64,000 bases of DNA from Bartonella bovis 91-4 (GTDB lineage: Bacteria; Pseudomonadota; Alphaproteobacteria; Rhizobiales; Rhizobiaceae), in the NCBI RefSeq assembly GCF_000384965.1, contig NZ_CM001844.1, positions 345,341-409,340 on the forward strand, given 5' to 3'. Numbering within the stretch: the first letter of the stretch is position 1; each line of letters begins with the position of its first letter. Positions 29,755 through 40,072 of the stretch are shown one piece after another. Below the pieces are notes generated by a model. That model was given only the letters and a program-made list of their open reading frames with translations, was not told the DNA's origin and ran no database searches. The position numbers and the translations under genes were made by a program.

Positions 29755-30175
29755 AAATCTATAATAAATTTCCGTTTATAAGAATTACTGCTTTTAACAA
29801 CAATAATACGAAGGCTTCTATTTTTTAAGAGTATCCTTATTATACCAGTGATTAAATTTGAATTAGTTTTTCAGTTAGTGTTTTTATTTTATAATTTAAT
29901 AAATATGAAATTTTGTTTCAGGATATCTTAATGAGTTTGATTGTTTAAGGCTTTTGGTATTGAAGTTAAGACTGCATTTAAGATAATAACGGATATTTTA
30001 TGCTTTCTCACATCAGAAGTAGAACTTTAGAAACACTGATGTGATAGTTATATTTTTCAAGCAAATGGTTAAGTATTCTACTTATTATATCAATCAATGA
30101 TAAGATCGTTGATTTTAGTGTTAGAGTGCGTATTTATGAGTGTGCAATGGCTTTTAAAGTAGAAAGTTTATTACT
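29755..30175. other. Gene-free stretch with a 9-bp hairpin
   Basis: The stretch between the regulator and the phospholipase D gene contains no plausible coding frame. A perfect inverted repeat, TCACATCAG at 30008-30016 and CTGATGTGA at 30036-30044, is followed by U-rich sequence (TAGTTATATTTTT) and could be a terminator or small-RNA hairpin; it lies 253 bases beyond the regulator stop. Confidence 0.5.
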
Positions 30176-31747
30176 TTGACTCTGTTACATATTATTATCG
30201 GATCTATTATTTTTTTCATTATAACATCTATGTTGGCAGTCTACACTTATGGTCGTTTTTCTAAAAGCGCAAAAAAGGAATATTCTTGTGCGTTTAATGT
30301 TGAGAAAGATGCAACCAAGCTTGATCGTATAGTGAGTCGATTAGCAAAAGAGATGAATGGATTAGGAGTCGACAAAGATGCTCTTTCACTCATTGTTAGC
30401 AATTTAGATGCGTTTTGTGTTCGTACAATGGCAGCTGCACAAGCTGAGCGCAGTCTTGACCTGATGTATTATATTTGGGATGATGATTTAACAGGGCGTT
30501 TGTTGCTTAGTGAAGTGGTGGAAGCGGCTGATCGTGGTGTACGAGTACGTCTTCTTTTGGACGATATTAATGCTCAGGGGCGTGATCCGGCTTATATTGC
30601 ACTTAATAAACATCCTTATATTGAAATTAGAATGTTTAATCCAGGGCGAGCACGCAGTGGTGGTTTACGTCGTGGTTTGGAGATTATATTACGGGCACTT
30701 GCTGTAACACGCAGGATGCATAATAAAGCTTTTATTGTAGATGGACGGATAGCTTTTGTAGGAGGACGCAATATTGCAGATTCTTATTTTGATGCAGGTA
30801 AGGGGGCAAGTTTCCGAGATCTAGATCTGATGTTAATTGGTCCGTCGGTTAAAAAGGTAGAAGCCATCTTTGATGATTTTTGGAATAGCTCTGTAGTTTT
30901 ACCAATTCACGCTTTAGTAGTTCCCAAAAGTACAAATAATCTTGACGATTGGAAGGATAAATTGCAGAAATTTCGTCATTCTGAAGTTGCCAAAGTTTAT
31001 TTAGATTATGTCAACAAATATATCAATTTTGAATGTTTTATTCAAAGGGGTAAGCGATTATTTCTAGCAGATAAAGTTGAAGTTCTTTCTGATCCTCCAG
31101 AAAAAGCATTAGGCAGAAAAGTAGGCAATTGGCTAATGGAGGTGCTCTCACAGGTTATTGAAGGTGCACAAAAAACAGTCCAGATTACATCGCCTTATTT
31201 TGTTCCAGGTAAGGCAGGTGCACAGCATTTAAGTAATTTGGTGTCAAAAGGTGTTGATGTCAGAATTCTTACTAATTCTTTAGCGGCTACAGATGTGGTG
31301 GTTGTGCATAGTGGTTATGCACCTTATCGTAAGGCATTATTAAAAAGTGGTGTTAAACTTTATGAATTAAAACCGGATGGAGGTTCCCACCGTTTGTGGT
31401 TGTTTAGATCAAGTAAAGCAAGTTTACATACAAAAGCTTTTTTAGTTGATCATAAAACTGCTTTTATTGGATCTTTAAATTTTGATCCTCGATCAGCTTC
31501 ATTGAATACGGAGATGGGCATTCTTTTTGAGTGTGCACCAATTACAGCTATGTTGGATTTGCTTTTTTTAGAGGAAACAACAGGTGAAATGAGTTATTGT
31601 TTACGTCTTGGGGATAATGACCGTATTTACTGGGATTTTATTGAAAATGAAAAACAGTATAGTATTGACTATGAACCAGAAAGCAATTTTAGGCGTCGCG
31701 CATTTGCAAAGATAATGAGTTGGCTGCCCATTGAATCACAATTATAA
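30176..31747 (+). CDS. ClsC-like cardiolipin synthase (phospholipase D family)
   Basis: A membrane-anchored phospholipase D-family protein of 523 residues. A hydrophobic segment covers about residues 2-24. Two HKD motifs are present: HNKAFIVDGRIAFVGGRN and HTKAFLVDHKTAFIGSLN. The RGVRVRLLLDDINAQGRDPAY and PYIEIRMFNPGR stretches resemble E. coli ClsC (YmdC), which makes cardiolipin from phosphatidylglycerol and phosphatidylethanolamine. ClsA-type is less likely given the spacing. The first in-frame start is a TTG at 30176; ATG 30230 would remove most of the hydrophobic segment. Confidence 0.85.
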   Translation: MTLLHIIIGSIIFFIITSMLAVYTYGRFSKSAKKEYSCAFNVEKDATKLDRIVSRLAKEMNGLGVDKDALSLIVSNLDAFCVRTMAAAQAERSLDLMYYIWDDDLTGRLLLSEVVEAADRGVRVRLLLDDINAQGRDPAYIALNKHPYIEIRMFNPGRARSGGLRRGLEIILRALAVTRRMHNKAFIVDGRIAFVGGRNIADSYFDAGKGASFRDLDLMLIGPSVKKVEAIFDDFWNSSVVLPIHALVVPKSTNNLDDWKDKLQKFRHSEVAKVYLDYVNKYINFECFIQRGKRLFLADKVEVLSDPPEKALGRKVGNWLMEVLSQVIEGAQKTVQITSPYFVPGKAGAQHLSNLVSKGVDVRILTNSLAATDVVVVHSGYAPYRKALLKSGVKLYELKPDGGSHRLWLFRSSKASLHTKAFLVDHKTAFIGSLNFDPRSASLNTEMGILFECAPITAMLDLLFLEETTGEMSYCLRLGDNDRIYWDFIENEKQYSIDYEPESNFRRRAFAKIMSWLPIESQL

Positions 31748-31896
31748 TTTATATAAGCATATATTAGAAAAAATATTTATTTTTCTTTTCATTTTGTTTT
31801 TAGCGTGGCATAATTTGTTGCCAATTCGCAACGCATAAAAATTACAGCTGCATTTATATTTATTTGCTAGTGTTTTATTATTAAAGGAATTTGGCT

Positions 31897-33393
31897 ATGA
31901 CAAAAATTGTTGAAACCAAAACAGGTGTATTGGCACTTACCTTTGATGACGTACTTCTACAACCTGGCCATTCACTTGTTATGCCTAGCCAAGTGGATCT
32001 TAAAACACGTATTGCAGCCGATATTGAATTGAATTTACCCTTACTTTCTGCCGCAATGGATACAGTGACAGAATCGCGTTTGGCAATTGCTATGGCTCAA
32101 GCTGGAGGTCTTGGCGTTATTCATCGTAATATGTCTCCTGCAGAGCAAGCTGAAGAAGTCCGTCAAGTGAAAAAATTTGAATCCGGTATGGTTGTTAATC
32201 CGGTGACAATTGGGCCAGATGCAACACTGGAAGAGGCAAAGAATTTAATGCGCTCTCATGGTATTTCAGGTATTCCGGTTGTTGAAAATGGAGTTAGAGG
32301 TGGAATTTCTGGCAAACTTGTTGGTATTTTAACCAATCGGGATGTGCGCTTTGCATCAGATCCAAAACAGAAAATCTGTGAATTAATGACCTATGAAAAT
32401 TTAATCACAGTACGTGAAAATGTTCAGCTGGATGAAGCAAAGTATCTTTTACATTATCATCGTATTGAAAAATTATTGGTTGTAGATGAGCAAAATCGTT
32501 GTGTTGGTTTGGTAACAGTCAAAGATATTGAAAAAGCACGGTTACATCCAAATGCTACTAAAGATTCTCAAGGTCGGTTGCGTGTTGCTGCTGCAAGTGG
32601 TGTAGGGGATAATGGAATTGAACGCGCTGAACAATTAGTTGATGCAGGTGTTGATATATTGGTGATTGATACAGCTCATGGACATTCTCAGCGTGTGTTA
32701 GAAACGATTGAACGTATTAAAAAAATGGCGTTTTCTACAACTATTATGGCTGGTAATGTAGCGACACCGCAAGGAGCACAAGCTTTGATTGATAGTGGTG
32801 CAGATGCAGTAAAAGTTGGTATTGGGCCTGGTTCTATTTGTACAACGCGGATTGTTTCAGGTGTTGGTGTACCTCAACTTTCAGCTATTATGGATGCTGC
32901 AGAAGTTGCTGATAAAGCAGGAATTCCCATTATTGCTGATGGTGGTATTAAAACTTCAGGTGATTTTGCTAAAGCTTTGGCGGGTGGAGCTTGTGCTGCT
33001 ATGATTGGCTCTCTTTTAGCTGGTACAGATGAAAGTCCTGGAGAAGTTTATCTTTATCAGGGTCGTTCTTTTAAAGCTTATCGGGGTATGGGGTCGGTCG
33101 CCGCTATGGCAAGAGGATCGGCAGATCGTTATTTTCAAGCTGAGGTTCGGGATGAACTTAAATTAGTACCCGAAGGTGTTGAGGGGCAAGTTGCTTATAA
33201 AGGTCCGATAGCGTCAGTTCTACACCAGTTGGCTGGTGGATTACGTGCTTCGATGGGCTATGTTGGAGCACAAAATTTACTTGATTTTCGTAAAAAAGCG
33301 ACATTTGTTCGCATTACGAATGCTGGCCTTTATGAAAGTCATACACATAATGTTTCTATTACGCGGGAAAGCCCAAATTATCGTGGTCCTTGA
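31897..33393 (+). CDS. guaB: Inosine-5'-monophosphate dehydrogenase
   Basis: Oxidises IMP to XMP, the committed step of guanine nucleotide synthesis. The catalytic Cys is in [18 protein letters not shown] (about residue 310), and two CBS domains interrupt the barrel at about 95-215 ([24 protein letters not shown]). [16 protein letters not shown] and [10 protein letters not shown] complete the family pattern. I chose ATG 31897 with AAAGGA at 31883-31888; TTG 31891 would add two residues. Length is 498. guaA lies 3 kb away, so the two are separate transcripts. Confidence 0.97.
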   Translation: MTKIVETKTGVLALTFDDVLLQPGHSLVMPSQVDLKTRIAADIELNLPLLSAAMDTVTESRLAIAMAQAGGLGVIHRNMSPAEQAEEVRQVKKFESGMVVNPVTIGPDATLEEAKNLMRSHGISGIPVVENGVRGGISGKLVGILTNRDVRFASDPKQKICELMTYENLITVRENVQLDEAKYLLHYHRIEKLLVVDEQNRCVGLVTVKDIEKARLHPNATKDSQGRLRVAAASGVGDNGIERAEQLVDAGVDILVIDTAHGHSQRVLETIERIKKMAFSTTIMAGNVATPQGAQALIDSGADAVKVGIGPGSICTTRIVSGVGVPQLSAIMDAAEVADKAGIPIIADGGIKTSGDFAKALAGGACAAMIGSLLAGTDESPGEVYLYQGRSFKAYRGMGSVAAMARGSADRYFQAEVRDELKLVPEGVEGQVAYKGPIASVLHQLAGGLRASMGYVGAQNLLDFRKKATFVRITNAGLYESHTHNVSITRESPNYRGP

Positions 33394-33506
33394 TACACTA
33401 AAGCCGGTATTATTTCTATATCAAACAGACAAGTTCTTTTGAAAAAATGATGTGATATCTATTATTTGTGTGTAGTCTGTGTGTTACAATTCTAAACTTA
33501 CCAAAG

Positions 33507-33539
33507 GAAGGAATTGGGTACTACTATTCCAATTCCTTC
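33507..33539. repeat. Perfect 11-bp inverted repeat
   Basis: GAAGGAATTGG-type left arm at 33507-33517 pairs with CCAATTCCTTC at 33529-33539, with an 11-base loop. It sits between the convergent guaB and the small minus-strand ORF. It may be a bidirectional terminator, but neither strand has a strong U-run after it. Confidence 0.5.
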
Positions 33540-33564
33540 TAGAAGTTATTTTAAATTGAAAAGA

Positions 33565-33714
33565 TTAGCTTTTCATATTTTTTCGGCCTGCTTTTAATGC
33601 GCAATGGCGATCATTAGTTTGATTACTTTGGACGGATTTCTTTCTATTGTGTGAAGACATTGTATTCTGGCTGCTTTTAGATGCAGTCATTTTCCCATTA
33701 CTATGAGTATTCAT
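33565..33714 (-). CDS. Small basic protein of 49 residues, unknown function
   Basis: An ATG at 33714 (minus strand) opens 49 codons ending at TAA 33565-33567. AAGGAG lies seven bases upstream of the ATG, an unusually good ribosome binding site for this window. The product is rich in Lys, Arg, Ser and Asn: MNTHSNGKMTASKSSQNT at the start and CALKAGRKNMKS at the end, with no hydrophobic segment and a single Cys. I do not recognise the family. Its charge fits nucleic-acid or ribosome binding, but this is only a guess. It lies alone between guaB and the Usp gene. Confidence 0.55.
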   Translation of the reverse strand: MNTHSNGKMTASKSSQNTMSSHNRKKSVQSNQTNDRHCALKAGRKNMKS

Positions 33715-33955
33715 TAATTTTCTCCTTTTTAATTATCTGGCATATACCAGTATAGAAGGAACGGTCATATCAAATAGTAGTTCCGAGAATTTTTGAAAAA
33801 GTTCATTTATGTTTTATTTGAAATAAGCTGAATACAATAGTGACAAGGACTTTTTTAAAAAACAGCATTTTTCATAACATTAACCGTTTAATATTTAAAA
33901 CTATTGGTTAAGTACTTAGGGTTTGTTTTTATTTTATAAAGCAGCAAAGAAAGCC

Positions 33956-34816
33956 TTATAATTCTCGCGAAATCATAACTGGAATAGGTGCTTTATGAAT
34001 AATAGTCTGAGTTTTAGAACCAAATAAAAAGTTATACATTTTAGAATGGTGAAAAGCCCCCATAACTAACATATCAAGATAAAGTGCCTGAATGTTTTGA
34101 AAAATCATTTGCTCAAGACTATCTTCTGTTTTGAGTGGTTCAACTTTAATGTTAGCAGATTGTAATCGCGCTAATGTTTCATTAAAACTGTCATGTATAA
34201 CTTGTGTTTGCAATTCTGCCATACCTAGTACAAAGGTTAGGTTATTAAAAAATTTTCGTGTACAAATAAAATCAATGGCTTTCATGATCAAAGGGCCGCC
34301 ATCAAAAGCGATGAGAATTCGCTGAATTGGGCGAAAATGACGTGAAGCAACAAGAATTGGGAGCTCAGAGGAGCGTACAACATTTTCAAAATTGAGCCCT
34401 AATCGTTTTTTATCAGGTGCTGTTTGTTCACCACGTTTTCCCATAACAATAAGCGAAGATTGAGTATTATAAGCATTTAATGCATCAATAAGACTGCCAT
34501 GACGCAAGCGTGTTTCAATTTCAATTTGACTCTGAGAATTGAGATAATCTTTCGCTTCTTCTAAAGCTGTTTGTCCAACTTTTTGTGCAAAGAGTGCTTT
34601 AGCAAGGGTAGTATCTTGTTGTTTTAAGTTGGATGGATTTAATATGGTGTCATCGGTTTGTTGTGTATCTGGTAAATTAATTTCTTCTTCTGATTTATCC
34701 AAGACATGCAACAACCGAATTGTTGTTTGCATAGATTTAGCAGCCCATAACGCTAGGTCACATACAGGTTTTGCATAAATTGAAGAATCAATAAGAGCGA
34801 GTATCGGCTTTGTCAT
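33956..34816 (-). CDS. Tandem universal stress protein (UspA family)
   Basis: A 286-residue cytoplasmic protein with two Usp folds in tandem: residues 1-145 (ILALIDSSIYAKPVCDLALW, then VMGKRGEQTAPDKK) and about 150-286 (ILIAFDGGPLIMKAIDF, then VMGAFHHSKMYNFLFGS). The first ends with the usual LPILVAS and the second with IPVMISREL. The ATP-binding G2xG9xG pattern is only partly kept in both halves. Such proteins are induced by stress; the ligand here is unknown. I chose ATG 34816 (MTKPILALIDSS); a longer frame starts at TTG 34831. Confidence 0.88.
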   Translation of the reverse strand: MTKPILALIDSSIYAKPVCDLALWAAKSMQTTIRLLHVLDKSEEEINLPDTQQTDDTILNPSNLKQQDTTLAKALFAQKVGQTALEEAKDYLNSQSQIEIETRLRHGSLIDALNAYNTQSSLIVMGKRGEQTAPDKKRLGLNFENVVRSSELPILVASRHFRPIQRILIAFDGGPLIMKAIDFICTRKFFNNLTFVLGMAELQTQVIHDSFNETLARLQSANIKVEPLKTEDSLEQMIFQNIQALYLDMLVMGAFHHSKMYNFLFGSKTQTIIHKAPIPVMISREL

Positions 34817-35055
34817 TATATTATATCCCAATATTCTTATTTATAGCAGAATCTATAGTCTTTGTTAAGTATCTACGAGTTATAGAAACAATAATTCTAT
34901 CTTTCTTCACAATAAAATTTAGACTACAGAGCTAGAAGTATTCAGTTTCGATAATAAATTTGAGAATTATTTTAAGATTACAGTTAAAAATAAAGAAAAT
35001 CATTTAAATTTTTTAATTTAATTATTTGTTGATAATAGTTGAATAGGAGAATGAA

Positions 35056-36342
35056 TTGCGATTAGGTGGGCGTTTGCAGGCAGCAATAGATATTCTAAAA
35101 GAGATAGAAATACGGCATCGTCCTGCAAATGAAGCTTTAAAAGATTGGGGGCTTTCTCATCGTTTTGCTGGGGTAAACGATCGTGCGGCAATTGGTACAA
35201 TTGTTTATGATGTTTTAAGACGACGTTACTCATTACAATGGCGTATGGATAGTGATGATATTCGAAACATAGCTTTTGGGGCTTTGTTAGATGCTGGAGC
35301 AATGACGATTGAACAGATTGATAGTACTTTAGAAGGAGATCGATTTGCACCACAGTTATTAGCTCCTGAACAGCGCCATTCATGGCAAAAACGTCAGTTG
35401 GTTGATGCGCCAAACTATATTCGTGGTGATATTCCTCAATGGTGTCAAGTTCATCTACAACCCTTATTTGCCGACAATTGGATAATTGAAGCTGCTGCTT
35501 TAGCAACACGCCCTCCGTTAGATTTACGAGTGAATAGTTTAAAAGCAACACCAGAGAAGGTACTCAAAGAATTAGCAAAAATCAAAGTTCAGTCTTTTTC
35601 GTGGTTTCGACAAGCTTTAAGAATTGCACCAATTGAAAAATTTGGCCGTCATCCTAATGTGCAAATTGAACCTGCTTTCCAAAAAGGGCACTTTGAAGTA
35701 CAGGATTTGGGATCTCAAATTGTTGCTTATCTTACAGAAACGAAAGCAGGTGTACAATTATTAGATTATTGTGCGGGAGCTGGTGGAAAAACATTAGCTT
35801 TGGCGGCCAATATGAATAATCGGGGGCAAATTTATGCTTATGATTCAAATAAAGTCCGCTTGGCTCCTATTTTTAGTCGTCTTCGCCGAGCTGGTATCCA
35901 TAATGTGCAATCACGGGTGCATGTAGAAGAATTAAAACCATTAGTAGGTCAGATGGATATAGTTTTATTAGATGCTCCATGTAGTGGAACAGGAATATGG
36001 CGCCGTCGTCCAGATGCGAAATGGCGTTTAACACTAGAACAAGTAAAACAGCGCCAAGCAGAGCAGTTCACTATTTTGAATGAAGCATTGGTTTATCTTA
36101 AGTCGAATGGACGTTTAGTTTATATTACATGTTCTCTTTTTATCGATGAGAATGAAGAACAAATTTCCCGTTTTCTTCAACAACATTCCAATTTCTGTCC
36201 TATAGATCTGCGTGCACTTTGGCAGCGACATTTTAGTTCTTCACCTGTACAACCAATATTTTCGAATTATGGGTTAACTTTATCGCCAGCATCAACTCAG
36301 ACAGATGGTTTCTTTTTAGCTATTTTGCAAAAGACGCATTGA
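35056..36342 (+). CDS. RsmB/NOP-family rRNA cytosine-C5 methyltransferase
   Basis: A SAM-dependent RNA methyltransferase of 428 residues. An N-terminal NusB-like part (about 1-130) is followed by the SUN/NOP domain with SAM motif LLDYCAGAGGKTLALAA, catalytic Cys in DAPCSGTGIWRRRPDAKW, and a second Cys in YITCSLFIDENEEQ. Homologues methylate C967 of 16S rRNA (RsmB) or related sites; the exact target here is not certain. The start is TTG 35056, with AGGAG at 35045-35049 six bases upstream. An out-of-frame ATG at 35051 opens only four codons. Confidence 0.88.
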   Translation: MRLGGRLQAAIDILKEIEIRHRPANEALKDWGLSHRFAGVNDRAAIGTIVYDVLRRRYSLQWRMDSDDIRNIAFGALLDAGAMTIEQIDSTLEGDRFAPQLLAPEQRHSWQKRQLVDAPNYIRGDIPQWCQVHLQPLFADNWIIEAAALATRPPLDLRVNSLKATPEKVLKELAKIKVQSFSWFRQALRIAPIEKFGRHPNVQIEPAFQKGHFEVQDLGSQIVAYLTETKAGVQLLDYCAGAGGKTLALAANMNNRGQIYAYDSNKVRLAPIFSRLRRAGIHNVQSRVHVEELKPLVGQMDIVLLDAPCSGTGIWRRRPDAKWRLTLEQVKQRQAEQFTILNEALVYLKSNGRLVYITCSLFIDENEEQISRFLQQHSNFCPIDLRALWQRHFSSSPVQPIFSNYGLTLSPASTQTDGFFLAILQKTH

Positions 36343-36475
36343 AGATATATTTCCATGTTTTTTATTTCAAATTATATGACAATGATATTTTTCTGATGCC
36401 AAAAGGCTTGTGAAAAAAGAAAGATTGAATCATAAATCTCATTTGCTATTCTTTGCAATTATTGATTGGTTTTCT

Positions 36476-38032
36476 ATGAGTACATCGCATTCAAATACTA
36501 TTCTTATCATTGATTTTGGTTCACAAGTTACACAGCTGATTGCACGACGAGTGCGGGCAATAGGCGTTTATTCCGAAATTGTTCCTTTTCAATTGGCTTT
36601 GGAGAGGTTCAAAAGTATTAAGCCTAAAGCTGTTATTTTATCGGGTAGTCCTTATTCGACTGTTGATGATGGTTCGCCACGTGCTCCGATAGAAATTTTT
36701 GAAGCTGGCATTCCAGTTCTTGGTATTTGTTATGGTGAACAAATCATGTGTGTTCAACTAGGTGGAAAAGTTGAAGCTGGACATGAACGTGAATTTGGGC
36801 GTGCTTCTTTGGAAGTGAAAGAGGAAAGTGCTCTTTTTGATGGCATTTGGAAAAAAGGATCGTGTCAACAGGTATGGATGAGCCACGGTGATCGTGTAAC
36901 AGCTTTGCCAGAAGGTTTTCGTGTAATAGGAACATCAAAAGGTGCTCCTTATGCTGCCATTGCAGATGAGAAACGGCATTTTTATGCAGTACAGTTTCAC
37001 CCTGAAGTTGTCCACACACCAGATGGTATAAAACTTTTGCAAAATTTTGTTTATAAAATCTCTGGTCTAAAAAATAATTGGTCTATGGCTGCTTATCGTG
37101 ATCAGGCTATAGCTGCGATTCGCAAAAAAGTCGGAAAAAATCGAGTGATCTGTGGTCTTTCAGGTGGAGTGGATTCATCAGTTACAGCTATATTACTTCA
37201 TGAAGCAATAGGAGAGCAACTGACATGTATTTTTGTAGATCATGGATTGATGCGTAAGAATGAAGCTGAAGAAGTGCTTACATTGTTTCGCAATAATTAT
37301 AATGTAAAGCTTGTTCATGTTAATGCTGCTCATAGATTTATCAATGCGCTGGAAGGTGAAACAGATCCAGAGAAAAAGCGCAAAATTATAGGTCACCTTT
37401 TTATTGAAGTTTTTGAAGAAGAAGCAAAAAAAGTGGGTGGTGCACAGTTTTTAGCTCAAGGAACACTTTACCCAGATATTATTGAAAGTATTTCAGCTGT
37501 TGGTGACGCGATAACAATTAAAAGTCACCATAATGTGGGTGGATTACCAGAACGAATGAATATGCAACTTGTAGAGCCATTGCGTGAATTGTTTAAAGAT
37601 GATGTTCGCTCTTTAGGGCGAGAATTAGGCTTGCCTGAGCAATTTCTTGGACGTCATCCTTTTCCGGGTCCTGGTCTTGCAATTAGATGTCCAGGTGTAG
37701 TAACGCGTGAAAAATTAGAAATTTTGCGTGAAGCAGATGCTATTTACCTTGATGAAATTCGTAAAGCGGGCCTTTATGACAAAATTTGGCAAGCTTTTGC
37801 TATTCTCCTTCCTGTTCAAACTGTTGGTGTGATGGGTGATGGACGCACTTATGAATTTGTTTGCGCTCTTCGTGCTGTAACATCTGTAGACGGTATGACT
37901 GCTGATTTTTATCCATATGATATGAATTTTTTGGGCAAGGCAGCAACGCGTATTATTAATGAAGTTCGAGGTATTAATCGTATTGTTTATGATGTAACTT
38001 CAAAGCCTCCTGGCACTATTGAGTGGGAATAA
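36476..38032 (+). CDS. guaA: GMP synthase (glutamine-hydrolysing)
   Basis: Converts XMP to GMP with glutamine and ATP, the step after guaB. The class-I glutamine amidotransferase is N-terminal: catalytic Cys in GICYGEQ, His in QFHPEVVHT. The ATP-pyrophosphatase loop [13 protein letters not shown] follows at about residue 225, then the C-terminal dimerisation domain ending [12 protein letters not shown] chose ATG 36476 ([20 protein letters not shown]) because it is the family N-terminus; a longer frame starts at GTG 36410. 518 residues is normal. Confidence 0.97.
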   Translation: MSTSHSNTILIIDFGSQVTQLIARRVRAIGVYSEIVPFQLALERFKSIKPKAVILSGSPYSTVDDGSPRAPIEIFEAGIPVLGICYGEQIMCVQLGGKVEAGHEREFGRASLEVKEESALFDGIWKKGSCQQVWMSHGDRVTALPEGFRVIGTSKGAPYAAIADEKRHFYAVQFHPEVVHTPDGIKLLQNFVYKISGLKNNWSMAAYRDQAIAAIRKKVGKNRVICGLSGGVDSSVTAILLHEAIGEQLTCIFVDHGLMRKNEAEEVLTLFRNNYNVKLVHVNAAHRFINALEGETDPEKKRKIIGHLFIEVFEEEAKKVGGAQFLAQGTLYPDIIESISAVGDAITIKSHHNVGGLPERMNMQLVEPLRELFKDDVRSLGRELGLPEQFLGRHPFPGPGLAIRCPGVVTREKLEILREADAIYLDEIRKAGLYDKIWQAFAILLPVQTVGVMGDGRTYEFVCALRAVTSVDGMTADFYPYDMNFLGKAATRIINEVRGINRIVYDVTSKPPGTIEWE

Positions 38033-38206
38033 TTAGGATCAAATGCAAGTGTTTGAACAATAAAAACTGTTTGGAGGTAGCATTAAAGTAATTGAAATAA
38101 AAGAACAATTTCTTAAAGAGGAGTGCTCAAGCTCTGATATTGTCTTAATTCTCAACTTATTCTCTTTAATTTATATAGTTTGAAGTTTGGAAGTAAAAAA
38201 TAATCT

Positions 38207-38929
38207 ATGTTTAAACCAAAAATTGTTGCCCATCGCGGTGGAACTAATCTCTATTCCGAGAATACACTTTCAGCGTTTCGTCATGCAATTGCATTGGGAG
38301 TTGATGAAATTGAGTGCGACATTCATCTCCTTAAAAGTGGTGAAGTGGTTGTATTTCATGATTTTTGTCTTGAACAATTGGTGGGGAAAAAAGGTTATAT
38401 TCATGATATTGATAATGAAATGCGTAAACAACTCTGTGTAAAAGGCAGTACTGAGTCTCCTCCTTTACTAGAAGAATTGCTAGACCTTTTAGTGCCAACA
38501 AATGTTGCATTGCATCTTGAGATCAAAACATGTGGTATGGTTGAGCGCGAATATATTTTGTCTCAAAAAGCATTGAAATTGATTAATAGCCGCAATTTGG
38601 CAGAACGAGTTTCAGCAATCAGTTTTGATTCTACTAGTTTGAGCCCTTTCGTTGAAGCTGGAATACCATGTGGTCCATGTGTTGATAATTTTGAAGGTGA
38701 TATGTCTTATCATTTTTCTAAATGGAAAAAATTAGGGTATTCTGATTTGAGTTTAGATGGTTCAATTGTATCGCGAAATGTTATTGAATCTGCACTTAAT
38801 GCTGGTTTTACTGTCGGTGTCTGGACAATAAACGGAAAAGCTCGTTTATCACACTGGCTTGATATGCCTGTGCACTATATTACAACAGATCAACCTGATC
38901 TTGCTTTGCAATTACGTTCACAAAAGTAA
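38207..38929 (+). CDS. ugpQ: Glycerophosphodiester phosphodiesterase
   Basis: Hydrolyses glycerophosphodiesters to glycerol-3-phosphate and an alcohol. The GDPD motifs are VAHRGGTNLYSENTLSAF near residue 5, GVDEIECDIHLLKSGEVVVFHD and LHLEIKT. The 240-residue product has no signal peptide, so it acts in the cytosol. It converges with the ugpC end of the ugpBAEC operon, 103 bases apart. In E. coli ugpQ is the fifth gene of that operon; here it is on the other strand, but the pathway link (import, then hydrolysis) remains plausible. The name is therefore tentative. Confidence 0.88.
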   Translation: MFKPKIVAHRGGTNLYSENTLSAFRHAIALGVDEIECDIHLLKSGEVVVFHDFCLEQLVGKKGYIHDIDNEMRKQLCVKGSTESPPLLEELLDLLVPTNVALHLEIKTCGMVEREYILSQKALKLINSRNLAERVSAISFDSTSLSPFVEAGIPCGPCVDNFEGDMSYHFSKWKKLGYSDLSLDGSIVSRNVIESALNAGFTVGVWTINGKARLSHWLDMPVHYITTDQPDLALQLRSQK

Positions 38930-39032
38930 AAACAGTCTCTATTATAATTTATGTATCATGACAAAGATAAGAATAATAATTAGGTAAAAGGCTTTCTGAT
39001 AAAGCATATGAGGTTTCATTACGCTTTGTCAA

Positions 39033-40070
39033 TTATGTGCGTTTTCCTGTAATTTTGTTAAAAGTATGAAAACTCTGATTGGGAACGGTGAAATTTAATT
39101 TTTGCCCATAATTACTTGTAAGGCGCTCTTTTATATCGACAGTGAAAACGGTATCGTTCCAAAGTGTTAAAACATGACACCCTGTTCCTATAGGTTTGAT
39201 GAGTTCAATGTTTGTATGAAAAACGGGGCCTTTGTTTGGATGTTCACCTAATAAAATTGCTTCTGGTCTAAATGCTAAAATATCAGTTTGTTTACTACAA
39301 GAAAATGAACTATTTAAATGTTGTTCTAGAGTTTGACGGTCAAGAAAATTCATAGGGGGAGAGCCAATAAAGTTTGCAACAAATATTGTTTCTGGATAAT
39401 CGTAAATTTCCATTGGTGTTCCAATTTGTTCAATAGATCCTTTATTCATAACAGCTATTCTGTCAGCCAGTGTCATAGCTTCTAGTTGATCGTGGGTAAC
39501 ATAGAGACTAGTTGTTTTTAGTGAGCGTTGTAGTTTTTTAATTTCAATACACATTTGTGTACGTAATTTTGAATCAAGGTTTGAAAGCGGTTCATCAAAA
39601 AGAAAGATACGTGGTTGACGAACAATGACACGCCCCATTGCAACACGTTGGCGTTGCCCTCCTGATAATTGATGTGGCTTACGATTAAGAAATGGCTCTA
39701 TTTCCAAAAGTTTTGCAGCATGTGTGACGCGCCTATTAATCTCTTCTTTAGGTGTTTTTCGATTTTTAAGGCCGTATTCCAAGTTCCCACGTACTGTCAT
39801 ATGTGGATAGAGTGCGTAATTTTGGAAAACCATAGCAATGTCACGATCAGCTGGTTCATAATCGTTGATGCATTCATTATCAATATAGAGTTTACCTGAG
39901 GTGATTTGTTCGAGCCCAGCAACGATGCGTAATAAAGTTGATTTTCCACATCCTGAGGGACCAACAATAACAAGAAGTTCACTATCAGAAACGGTTAAGT
40001 TTAAATTGTCAATGACCACAATATCATTGTCATATTGTTTTTTTATATTTGATAACTGAATGATAGCCAC
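39033..40070 (-). CDS. ugpC: Glycerol-3-phosphate ABC transporter ATP-binding protein UgpC
   Basis: Hydrolyses ATP to drive import through UgpA/UgpE. Walker [11 protein letters not shown] is at about residue 36, signature [13 protein letters not shown] at about 135, Walker [13 protein letters not shown] and His in TSLYVTHDQ. The C-terminal part (about 240-345) is a TOBE/regulatory domain typical of MalK/UgpC. It is the last gene of the minus-strand operon ugpB-ugpA-ugpE-ugpC, two bases after ugpE. Length 345 is normal. Confidence 0.93.
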   Translation of the reverse strand: MAIIQLSNIKKQYDNDIVVIDNLNLTVSDSELLVIVGPSGCGKSTLLRIVAGLEQITSGKLYIDNECINDYEPADRDIAMVFQNYALYPHMTVRGNLEYGLKNRKTPKEEINRRVTHAAKLLEIEPFLNRKPHQLSGGQRQRVAMGRVIVRQPRIFLFDEPLSNLDSKLRTQMCIEIKKLQRSLKTTSLYVTHDQLEAMTLADRIAVMNKGSIEQIGTPMEIYDYPETIFVANFIGSPPMNFLDRQTLEQHLNSSFSCSKQTDILAFRPEAILLGEHPNKGPVFHTNIELIKPIGTGCHVLTLWNDTVFTVDIKERLTSNYGQKLNFTVPNQSFHTFNKITGKRT

Positions 40071-40072
40071 GG

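Noticed and set aside
31809..31832. CATAAT and GTTGC/GCAAC before guaB as promoter and operator
   Set aside because: The -35 is unconvincing and the stem is only 5 bp, so it could be chance in AT-rich sequence.
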